Origin: Mermis nigrescens
Taxonomy: Eukaryota > Nematoda > Enoplea > Mermithida > Mermithidae
DNA length: 64,000 nt
Reading direction: 5' to 3'
NCBI GenBank assembly: GCA_036768485.1
Contig: JAVLUZ010000419.1
Location: 57,296 to 121,295, forward strand
The position numbers and the translations under genes are program-made. The notes beneath the pieces are model-generated. The model saw nothing but the letters and a program-made list of their open reading frames with translations. It was not told the origin of the DNA and ran no database searches. Positions 54,799 through 64,000 of this stretch are shown here, piece after piece. The stretch's first letter is position 1, and every line of letters begins with the position of its first letter.

Positions 54799-55443
54799 TA
54801 TAAAGCAGTGTAATCGAGCAGCTATTGATTTTTTACATTCGTTCCCTGTTGGTTCCACAAACTAGGCGATTTGAGTGATGGATATTTATTTTTCTAATAC
54901 TTTTTAGCCATCCTGTGTCCGATTTTTGAAATTATTCCCCGCGCTGTCATCACTATTCATTTTGTGTTTTAAATTACCTGCAGTGTTTGTCTAGACTTAG
55001 CTTTTAGGTGCTTTTGTGTTGCCTCCGTAGCTTTTGTCCTGATCTTCCGACTGTCTAGAGCCCCGTTGCATAAAACGCTTATAGGTGCTACAACTTCTAC
55101 AAGCTACTAGCCGCAAGTAAAATGCGTTGCATAAAACTAGAAGCTACAAGCAGGGCGGCCACTCACCCGGGAATCCAGGAATAGCCCGGGGATTGTTTTG
55201 GCACCCGGGAAACCTGGAAAAAACCCGGGATTTTCGTCAAGAAATTTAGTTTCAACTCAGTTTTCGGTGGCCAAAAATAACAACTCTTTCTACCACACTA
55301 AAGTCGCTACTACCATATGACAGTACCCAAAATTTTATGTGTACAAAATGTGCAAAGATTTTTGGGAGACAAAAACTGTAAAAAGGTGTAAAATTCCCGA
55401 AAATTTACGGCGCTGTGCCGAAATGTATAATTGTTTTCCTATA

Positions 55444-56409
55444 AAGGGGCGGATTCAAGGCGGGCATTGGCCAAAAAATGTGTGGCGATATAAAGAATGG
55501 ATAAGCAATTTGCAATGATTTTCGGCCGTCAGTGACCATAACTTTCAAAATTTTCGGGCGCTACGGGCCAGATGATACCTATTAATGATATTTATTTACT
55601 TTCTTGGCGACATGGAAGCACGTTTTTTTGTATCCGGCAAAGATTTTTTCCGATGAACACGCCCAAATGAGTAATTGTGTGTCCTATATATCTTTATAAT
55701 AGCATAAATCGCATATCGAAAGGAAAAAAATGTCTAATTATTCGGCGCTTCGCGCCGTTTTAAGACGATTTTTAATGATTTTTGCCCCCATAAAACCAGG
55801 AATGAGGCAAAATACACTACCAAAGGTCGAACAACTCTGTTTTTACCACACTAAAGTCGCTACCGTACTATATCATAGTACCCAAAAATTTGTGTTTTTT
55901 AGGTACTATGATATAGTACGGTAGATATATGTACAAAGACTTTTAGGGACCATCTTTGTATATGTACAAACGGACCTTGTACAAAAAAAACACTGCCTGG
56001 AAGCCATTTTCTGTTCATGTAGGTTTCAAAACAATTTTAACAACTATTTTTGCATTGTTTTCTTCTATTTTCAATTAAAAATTTCGACACATAAAATGCT
56101 ATAATTACAGGAAATAAAGCAGTAAATCATGCTTCTAGACGTCTATCGGCCTTAATTTCACAAATTTTTCGGCGCTTCGCGCCAGCTTTCTGTTAAAGTC
56201 AAAGAATTTTAATGATTTTTCCGTACGAAATTGTCTAACATTTTAAAATTTAAAAAGATATTGCGACAAGTGATTTTATGTAAAAGTATACAATGTAAAA
56301 CACCGAAAAACGCTATTTTGCGCATTTAGGGCAAATTTTTTGACCTATTTTTGACTGTTTCTAGAAAAGTTGGGACCGCCCCCTCGGGAAAATCCTAGAT
56401 CCGCCGCTG
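55444..56409 (-). mobile_element. Family B MITE nested in family A
   Basis: The ends are AAGGGGCGGATTC and the inverted CTAGATCCGCCGCTG, flanked by ttcctata/gtcctata (7 of 8). It is itself interrupted by another family A copy. Confidence 0.82.
55619..55995 (-). mobile_element. Family A MITE nested in family B (innermost)
   Basis: It starts CACGTTTTTTTG and ends with the inverted AAAAAAAACACTG, flanked by catggaag/cctggaag (7 of 8). It sits at the same family B block as the copy at 14055-14473. Confidence 0.82.
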
Positions 56410-57187
56410 GTCCTATATATCTTTCAAATGGCAGAATTTGCATTTAGATTGGAAAAATGTTAAATGTTTCGCGCTTCGCGCTGTTTTGTGACAATTTTCA
56501 GTAATTTTTGGCGTGAGAAACCCAGAAATTAGCTGAAATATACTACCAACGATCAAAAACCCTGTCTTACCACACCGAAATCGCTACTGTACTTTATTGT
56601 AGGCTGCGAGAACTGCTATCGACAACTCGTTAGTATCATTGAAAAAGAAATTATGATTGTTCCAAAACGTTTAGTGTAGTATTTGCATTTGTTTAATTAA
56701 AAGTTGTTCGTGCCTTATCCTTTTTTATGTTCTTATCATGAGTGTGGGTTTAAAGCATGATTTAAAACCGGGAAATTGTCCATAAATCACCCGGGAAATC
56801 CGGCAAAACCCGGGAATTTTATTTTGGGAAACCAGTGGCCACCCTGTACAAGCTACAAGTCCAGCAAGTAAAAGCGAACCGACTCCTACAAGTCCTACAA
56901 GTTGAAAATTTCCAAGTAACCGTTGCGTAAAAGTTTCAAGCTGCGAATCCTACAAGTTCGACAAGTATAGTGTCTACAAGGAGACGTTGCATAAAAGCCA
57001 AGGCTACTAGCTATAAACTACAAGTGAATGGGCCTTATAAAGCATCAGGCGAAAAATGACTTCACTAGTCGTACAAGTAAGTCTGTTGCATAAAAATACA
57101 AGCGGTACAACTTTAACAGGTAAGTTAGAATTTCTTCACACGGCCAGTTACAAGTCGGCTTTGACTTGTGAATACATTTTTAAACGT

Positions 57188-57580
57188 AAATGTGATGGCT
57201 TTTACCGATAGTAGTGCAGAGGACGAAATAATCGCAGATCTTTTCGTCCTCCAGTGAACTTCGTTGACAGACCAGTCTAACAATAGATAGAACGTTTCCG
57301 CCTTTCCGAATCAGATTAAATCAAATTAATTGAAATTGCTGGTCAATTATCAGAGCACGGAACAAATCGAAACTTTGCTCTGTTGCCATCGCAACAAATT
57401 AGATTTAACTTGAGATTTTATGCGAGTTGTTCCGTTTATTGAGTTATTTGGGATGCTCATGGTGTTCACAAATCTACGATTTGCAGGTTGGTCAGTTGAA
57501 TCTTCAAAGGTCTTCCGTGCGTTAAGTATGCTTTCGGATCTAGGGCGATATGTCAACGTTTTCACAAGCGGCTAATGTTA
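57188..57580 (+). pseudogene. Harbinger (PIF) transposase N-terminal relic
   Basis: The + strand reads ERFRLSES-like, then KLIEIAGQLSEHGTNRNFAL, LPSQQIRFNLRFYASCSVY, stop, VIWDAHGVHKSTICRLVS. This matches the region of HARBI1-like transposases with RNxALSPxQQxxxALRFYATGxF...GDxxGVxxxTVCRxV, the part that precedes the DDE core. Stops after SVY and LVS make it dead. The DDE core itself was not found. Confidence 0.8.
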
Positions 57581-58072
57581 GTTCTGAAAATCCGCGATCT
57601 ACATACGTCAGAAACATCGTTTTTTTGTTGAGTTTTCTAGTATCCTGGTTTCATTCAGAATTATTTCGGCAAAGGAATCATTTGAAAAACTCCTAAGGTT
57701 TCGGCAATATTGTTTGGCCAATCAATGGTTAATCTCGCGAAAGTACCGCAATTCGATATGTTTCCCCACGCGATATGCAAAAACAAAAAGTGTCCTAAAT
57801 TATTGAGTTACAATTTAAAAATCACATATACACGTGATTGGCTAAAACGATCTTGTTTCTACTAACAAGATGAAATAAGAATGGTATTTAAAACGTGACT
57901 GATTATGCACAATCCCAAAATCGCGGGCCATGTAAATCTGAACTCAAGCTGTGTTTAAATGCAGGTCAACATAGATGGAGCTTTCTGGTATAAGACATGA
58001 TTATAGCCTACTTATTTCCGTTGAAACATTTTTGATAAACAAGTGCACGTTAAAGAGTGAGATTGTAATTAT

Positions 58073-58649
58073 CAGTGGCGGATCTAGGATTTTCCTAAGG
58101 GGGGCGATATCCCAACTTTTCCAAAAACAGTCAAAAATAGGTCCGAAAATTTGCCCTTAACGCGCGAAATAGCGTTTTTTCGGTGTTTTACATTGTATAC
58201 TTTTACATAAAATCACTTTTGACGCAATATTTTCTCAAAAATTTTAAAATTTTCGACAATTTGGTCGAAAAAATCATTAAATTTCGTTGACTTTTACAAA
58301 AATTCTGCGCGGAGCGCCGGAAAATTTGTGAAATTAAGGCGGATAGACGTCTAGAAGCATGATTTACTCGCTTGATTTCCTGTTTTTATAGCATTTGATG
58401 CGAAATATCGATATTTTCAATTGAAAATAGAAGAAAACTATGCAAAAATTGAACAGAAAATGGCCTCCAGGTCGCCAAGAAAATTAATAAATGTCATTAA
58501 TAGATATCATTTGGCGCGTAGCGCCCGAAAAATTTGAGAAATTATGGTCACTGACGGCCAAAAATCATTGCAAATTGCACATCCATTCTTTATCTCGCCA
58601 AATATTTTTGGCCAATCGGGGGCGGCCGCCCCCCTTAAATCCGCGCCTG
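58073..58649 (+). mobile_element. Family B MITE, full length
   Basis: The ends are CAGTGGCGGATCTAGG and the inverted CTTAAATCCGCGCCTG, flanked by a perfect 8-bp duplication, gtaattat. This 577-bp copy is the best template for the family. Confidence 0.92.
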
Positions 58650-59639
58650 GTAATTATGGTTGCTAGACTGAGACGGACTTTTTAATCATTACGTAGTTGC
58701 AATCATCAAAATATGTCTAATCACTTACAAACTTAACTAGAATGACCGGCCACACCGTATTTCTGACGTATGACCAAGTTTTTTTTCAGCAATGCATCGT
58801 CACAAATCTTTTCTTCCTTAATCATGGTTGTCGAAAAAGAGCCAAATAGAACGTTTTTCGATTCTTTTGTCAATAAAAGCAGAGCAAATTTTTATCATAG
58901 TCAGCAGAAAACGACGAGCGGGTAGCTATCGAATTGTATACATGTGCTACAAGTGAAGAGTTTTCTTTATGCAACGCTCTCTTGTAGGACTTTAATCTTC
59001 TTGTAGGACTTGTAGGAAGACTGATGTGTAATTTAACGTACACTTAAGCGACTTGTTGTATGTAACTACAATTGTAAAACTTGTAACACACTTATTAGAC
59101 TTATAGAACCTGCATATGTTAATCTACAGCTACAATTATAGCACTTGTATTGTCCCATTGTACGACCTATAAAACCCTTGCAGGGCTTGTAAATTTTAAT
59201 TTTTTATTAAACTTGTAATTTCTAGCTTGTAAATATTTATGCAACGCTTACTTGTATATAATTTTGCGATTTGTACCTGTAGCTTGGAATTTTTACTTCA
59301 TATCCAAGTTTCGAAGTTATGAAATTTTGATTAAATTAATAAATAATTGATGTTGTGATTTTTTAACAGAAGAATTTGGATCGAAGGATCAATAGAATAA
59401 AATAAATTACATTAAATAAAAAATTAACACTTATGATTATAATTATATTATTATGCATATAATACGAAAAATTACGAAATAATTGAAAAAATTGTCATTA
59501 TTGCGACTCGTTTGTCTTTTACGTCGCTCGATGACTAACCCCCAGAGACCATTCAATCAGCTATTTGTCTACGCTGTCGTCCCTTCTTTGTCTTTAGTGT
59601 TATTATCACCAGCGTATTAATCATGATCTTCATCGTCAT

Positions 59640-59880
59640 CACACCTGGGCGTGGGGGTTTGGGAGGTGTGCACCCCCAGAAACCAAAAATTCCCCCCCAG
59701 AATTCGATTTTTGAAAAAATTTTTCGTTTTTTTGCAATCTTTTGATGCCAATGGATAGTGCTTGTTGAGAAACGTCGAAAAATGGTGTTTTTATCGCCAT
59801 ACCACCATTTTTAAGACCATTTTTGAACCCTTCAAAAAAATCTTGCACCCCCCGCAGAATTTTTTTGCTGCCCACGTATG
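59640..59880 (-). mobile_element. Family C MITE
   Basis: The ends are CACACCTGGGCGTGGGGG and the inverted GCTGCCCACGTATG, flanked by a perfect 8-bp duplication, atcgtcat. 241 bp. Confidence 0.92.
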
Positions 59881-59899
59881 ATCGTCATTGTCATCATCA

Positions 59900-60080
59900 T
59901 CCCTTAGAACCGTAGGCGGATTTGAGGGGCTGGGGTGCGGCGCTCCCTCCCATTGGCCCAAAACAACTGGCGAGATAAAAAATATGTATGTAATTTGCGA
60001 TGATTTTTGGCTATCAGTAATCATAATTTCTCAAATTTTTCCTGTACTTATCTAGTTTCTTACTGGCCCTGAAGTCACAT
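59900..60080 (-). repeat. Family B right-end fragment, reverse
   Basis: It carries taggcggatttgaggggctgg, ggcccaaaacaactggcgagat and the tttgcgatgatttttggc block of the family B right half; the left half is missing. Confidence 0.55.
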
Positions 60081-60380
60081 TTTTGCTCAAGTGATAGGTT
60101 TTAAAACGATTTCAAAAGCAGAAACAGGTTTTCCAGCATTGTTCTTCTATTTTCAAGCATAACTTTAAAAGATGTACGATGTTGATTTTTGGACCTTTTT
60201 TGTTCTCGTGTGAAAATCATTTTGTTTGGGAATACTAAATAGTGTTCGCACGCATGATAGAATGCCTAAACAATCGTTTTGGATCCGGATTGTGAAAATC
60301 CAAACATCCGGATCTAGGTAGTCAAAATTCAAACTTCTGGAGCTGGCTAATATCGTATCTTGATTCGAGTTCTTCATCAC

Positions 60381-60737
60381 CATACATGCAAAGCATGAAA
60401 ATTTGGAGGGGTGAAGTGAAATTTTAAAGTGCCTTTTTGGGCCCGAAAATAATCCAAAACATCGTTTTTTAGCGTTTCGGACGATGCCACACCTCTAGAA
60501 ACGTGAAAAAATTTGAAAAAATTTGAAAAAGTTCAATAAATTGGACAAAATATGGTCAAAACATGAGTGTATGGCGTTAGCGCCGAAAATTTGACACTTT
60601 TGAGGAATAGATAGCTTAAAACGCTTAAAGGAGCACCATTTCAACGAATTTTTAGCAAAGTTTAGGAAACTTCCGAAAAATCACGAACTCTGGGGGTGAA
60701 ACTTCCCTCCCCAAGATCATCATGTATAAATTTTTCG
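60381..60737 (-). mobile_element. Family D MITE, reverse
   Basis: It starts CATACATGCAAAGCATG and ends ccccaagatcatcatgtat, with the family D body in reverse and a hairpin relic (atggcgttagcgccgaaaa). No target duplication can be read. Confidence 0.68.
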
Positions 60738-60820
60738 CCGGAATTGGCAAAGAGAACCCAAAATGGTCTTTGCTAGTGCTAGATCAGCTGAGTAACTACC
60801 TTGTTATCACTTGGTCATCA

Positions 60821-61080
60821 CCATAGGTGGGCGGCACCAAAGTTCTGGGGTGCAAGACTTTTTCGAAGATCAAAAAAAATGGCTTCAAAAATGATGGTAT
60901 TGGCGAAAAACACCATATTTCAACGTTTCTCATCGAGCACTATCCTTTGGCAACAAAAAATTGCAAGAAAAAAACAACAAAAATTTCAAAAATTGAATTA
61001 TAGGGGTGGTATTCTGGTTTTTGGGGGGTTTATACCCTACCCCCTACCCCAGCCCCCATCCCTCCCACGCCCCGGTATGC
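60821..61080 (+). mobile_element. Family C MITE
   Basis: It starts CATAGGTGGGCGGCACC and ends cacgccccggtatg, with the family C core. No target duplication is visible. Confidence 0.72.
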
Positions 61081-61257
61081 GCGTTCTGCCAGAATCTTAT
61101 GATCTTCTTTTTTTATGTTTCCAGTCATTAATTTATTCACTCATGCTAAATTTTTTCCGATGAAGTCGTTATTTTTAAGGTACCATTATTGAGTTTGTGA
61201 TGCAATCTTCTGGTCAAATGGCTGTTCAGCCCGAAAGGTTATTTTTGCATTTTACTG

Positions 61258-61280
61258 TTTGCTACGCTCGGCGTAGCAAA
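61258..61280. repeat. Perfect hairpin, 10-bp stem
   Basis: tttgctacgc and gcgtagcaaa form a perfect stem around a 3-nt loop (tcg). It stands alone; no element was recognised around it. Confidence 0.7.
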
Positions 61281-61655
61281 TTCACTCGTTCCAAAATTGG
61301 AATACTGCGACGTCAAATATTCACATTTTGCTGCATTTTTTCACTGTTTGATTTTATGATGATTTAATTAAGAATTTTCTGCATTGCTTGTCAAATGTTA
61401 CACATTCATTGCTTGCGAAATCGTATTTTTCTATTACGTTTTGTTAATCATAATATTTTTAATGTGTGCATGATAAATAAAACAATCGCCATCATTACGG
61501 TTTTCTTAAGAGCGCTTGTTTTCGGAAAGACCGGACGTTTTTGCGTTTTACATGCTACATCTGATGAAACGAATTTCCAGTCGCACTTTATGTGTAACAT
61601 ATATTAAATATCAGGCAATTCATACTGTAGGAATGTGCAGCGCATTAGGTAGAAG

Positions 61656-61817
61656 CATACATGGGCGCCAAGAATATTCGGGGGGGGGGTGTAATCGCCA
61701 TAAATTACCAGCAATGTTATGTACAAAAATAGTAGTGGACGGTCTACCGGTATTTGTAAAGGGTTTCAACCTCTGCGGGGGTGTAGACCCCCAGACCCTC
61801 ACGCTCATGTGTGTGCA
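61656..61817 (+). mobile_element. Short family C-like MITE
   Basis: The ends are CATACATGGGCGCC and the inverted CACGCTCATGTGTG; the inside is unlike family C except for the GC-rich flanks (ggggtgtagacccccagacc). No duplication is visible. Confidence 0.6.
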
Positions 61818-62044
61818 CGAATCGTGTCCATTGATCCAGGTCCAAAAAACGGCCGGACGGGGTTCAGGTACAATGAATAAATTGTACCTTTGATATATTT
61901 TTAGCATATGACAGGCGCAAAGGCACATCAAAAAACGTAACATTCCCAGCCCCGTTTTCGGCTAAATTTCTCAGGCTAGTAAATGGGGTGCCTTATTTGT
62001 ATAAGTCATATGCCGCCCTGTATCTGCATACGTAAGCACTAGAG

Positions 62045-62830
62045 GAAATGGCGTATAACCTACCTTCGGGGCTTACTTAAGTACTTAATGCTACTCTCAG
62101 GTTGCTAGAGGCACGAAGCTCGACCTAACCGTAGTGACCCTCAATTCCTACACCTCGATCTCCTCGGTCCTAATATTGCTGACCGGCTTTTTGCGGAGAA
62201 TCTCAGCAGCTATGCCCAAATCTAACTCTGATTACTTACCTAATCCCGGTATACTCGCACGACCTAAGAAATTCTCAAGTTGATAAATTAACTTCTTTTC
62301 GCAGAAGTATATCAGTCCTGGAATATTTTGGTCCCTAATAGCACTCAAAACCATGATTCCAACAACAGTGAGCTTCATGCTGGGCAGTCATCTTTGTAAA
62401 TGTAGGGGTTCGCCCTGGGTCTACAGAATCGACGCAGATACAAAACGCACTAACATCCACCTTCAAGACTTACGTAGGTACTTAGATCTGCACTTAGCAC
62501 TGGCCCTGATCGCTTAGCCTGGGATGGCTTAGATCTTTGGACCCTTACAAACCCTACGGCTTCGATCCCCTCGGTCCTAATATTGCTGACCGCTTTTTGT
62601 TGGGTGATCTCAGCAGCTACGCCCTAAGACCTAAGGCTACCTACCTAATCTCGGAATTGCCGCTGAGGTCAGTTGACCTATCTCAAATCTCAAGTTGATT
62701 GTTTAACTTATTTTCTAGGTTCGATTCAATCAGAAATGTTTTTAGGTTCCTAGCGTGTATAGCACAATAAACTTTGAAAACAACACCAATGAGCTCTATA
62801 CTGATCAATCATCCTTAAAGATTAAATAAT
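62045..62830 (+). repeat. Diverged tandem duplication (~415-bp unit)
   Basis: Copy one (about 62070-62400) and copy two (about 62475-62830) share cctcggtcctaatattgctg, gatctcagcagctac/atgcc, tctcaagttgat and accaatgagct/acagtgagctt blocks in the same order. No coding frame runs through. Confidence 0.7.
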
Positions 62831-64000
62831 ATTTTTGATCAATTTTAGGTTTGAGAAAAGAATTAAGGCTTTTGAAAGGAATAAGCAGTCATATGGAATT
62901 TACCTATCCGTCCACTCAGAGAGTCGAAATCCTCGATGTAGGAAAGCTCTGACCTAATCCTCGGTATATCCGAAACCCCTGGGTAGGTTTTCTCCAATTT
63001 ATTTCAAATGCTGAATACACGGCCTAGCTGCCGAACAACAAAATAACGCAAAAAGAAAAACAAAACGTACGTCACTGTACACTCGTACAACTGCCAACGA
63101 GATTAACTACGATGGCCTCATAGGACCATTACAGTAAAAGAAACAAACGTCAAAATAGCATAATACTGGAACCCTTTTAAATCACAACGAATGTTCTAGA
63201 CTACAATAAGCGGTAATGCATAAAACAATTACTATTATCATATACTTAGCTCTATGTTACCGGACAAGTATCTTATTGTTTTTTATTATTGAAAATTGGG
63301 GAGAAAGTGGGAAGACCGAAGGCATAGCCCACAGTGCACTATCATAGATAGCTACTAGTATTGGCTATGTAAGTGGCTACCGCGAACTGCTAAGGCGGGT
63401 TCGCCAACCGTGTAACTCTCGCAGTTACACTCCCCCACGTATAGAAAAAAAAATTTGATACAAAGTGGAGAATTTTTTCGGGGGTACACAGTAACGACTA
63501 GCGTCGGCGACGCTTCTACTATTTGGCACTCCGGCGTTCGCAACACCTCTACTCTGGCGTCCGCAACACCTCATCCTGAGCAAACGTGAAAAACGAAAAT
63601 AAAGGAATGAAAAAATAACAAATAGTGATAACAAATAACGGTCAACGCATGACCTCGTTCACACTCAGGAACTCTCGAGCAACACTCTCAATGGCGCTAG
63701 GTATAACTATATTGTTGCCCGAGTAATGATGAACTCCAGTCTTGGACAGCTAGCATAATATTCGATCTCGCTGTCCAATTAGCCTCCTTCAGTCCCCAGG
63801 TAAGGAAAGAATTTTGAATTGAAAAATTTGTTGATTGGGTGTAAATTAAGCCCTTGTCCATTAGAGAGTTAAGATACTATAATAGTAACACCGCTATTGA
63901 GCAAAAATTTAAGACACGGAATGATACGGCAAGATTATGCTGAGCAAAAAATTAAAGACACTGACAAATTAAAACACGAGGTAATGATAAAAGCAAAAAT
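62831..64000. other. No gene recognised
   Basis: AT-rich sequence. Two 20-bp near-repeats (cggcgttcgcaacacctcta and tggcgtccgcaacacctcat) lie at 63532-63575. Nothing else stands out. Confidence 0.3.

Larger units (their letters stand above)
55262..56636 (-). mobile_element. Family A element, split by family B
   Basis: Reverse family A sequence on both sides: 55275-55443 (taccacactaaagtcgctac) and 56410-56620 (the same unit continued, tcctatatatctttcaaatgg). The break between them is the family B insertion. Confidence 0.72.
55151..56846. mobile_element. hAT-like element with CAGGGTGGCCACT ends
   Basis: The ends are CAGGGCGGCCACTCACCC and the inverted AACCAGTGGCCACCCTG, with cccgggaa repeats beneath both. 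The target lies in ctacaag repeats, so the duplication cannot be read cleanly. It contains three further nested insertions. Confidence 0.78.
55061..59280 (+). mobile_element. Harbinger/PIF-like element with ctacaag repeats (outer nest)
   Basis: Repeats of cgttgcataaaa and ctacaagt occur at 55061-55150, 56850-57130 and (inverted) 58920-59275, with a Harbinger transposase relic between. Exact ends and the expected 3-bp duplication could not be fixed. Inside lie the nested stack at 55151-56846 and a family B MITE at 58073-58649. Confidence 0.65.

Noticed and set aside
62045..62830. LTR pair
   Set aside because: The copies are adjacent with no internal retroviral-type coding region, no TG...CA ends and strong divergence.

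Overview
This is a stretch of AT-rich invertebrate nuclear DNA. There are no bacterial-style operons. The window shows GT-AG introns, animal LINEs (a BovB/RTE-type and a Jockey/CR1-like element), a Penelope-like reverse transcriptase relic, a tRNA-derived SINE, Harbinger and hAT transposase relics, and a very high load of short non-autonomous DNA transposons. An arthropod is my best guess, but nothing in the sequence fixes the phylum.

One host gene accounts for nearly the whole window. On the + strand from 2431 to 54428 I can follow 13 exons in one continuous reading frame that encode the C-terminal ~570 residues of VPS54, the GARP-complex subunit that tethers endosome-derived vesicles at the trans-Golgi. 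Splice phases agree at every junction, and the protein blocks follow the order known for animal VPS54. The N-terminal half of the gene should lie upstream of the window; I could not find it in 1-2430. Three introns are 57-64 nt, while the others run from 1.2 to 11.9 kb and are filled with transposons, so about 1.7 kb of coding sequence is spread over 52 kb.

Layout: 1-2430, diverged repeats; 2431-4065, three VPS54 exons; 6.0-12.9 kb, a dead Jockey/CR1-like LINE on the minus strand, split by a hAT element (7278-9858) and by a tandem-dimer MITE (10706-11470); 13.6-18.5 kb, nested MITEs and a hAT relic around exon 4; 19.6-19.9 kb, exons 5 and 6; 24.4-27.4 kb, a dead RTE LINE on the minus strand; 28.1-30.3 kb, a hAT with another element inside; 33.2-34.9 kb, a SINE and a Penelope-like relic; 39.7-41.4 kb, exons 8 and 9; 43.1-45.2 kb, a long inverted-repeat element with 17-bp arrays; 46.4-51.1 kb, exons 10-12 among six or more MITEs; 54.3-54.7 kb, the last exon and a MITE 27 bp past the stop; 55.0-59.3 kb, a Harbinger-like element holding four further levels of nested insertions; 59.6-64 kb, MITEs, a diverged tandem duplication and otherwise unassigned DNA.

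The most interesting pattern is that at least 26 separate insertions, from at least nine sequence families, each carry an 8-bp target-site duplication that can be read by eye. Several families with different termini also share the same short hairpin, GGCGCGAAGCGCC, usually followed by gaaaattt. This looks like a burst of hAT-type non-autonomous elements sharing an internal module.
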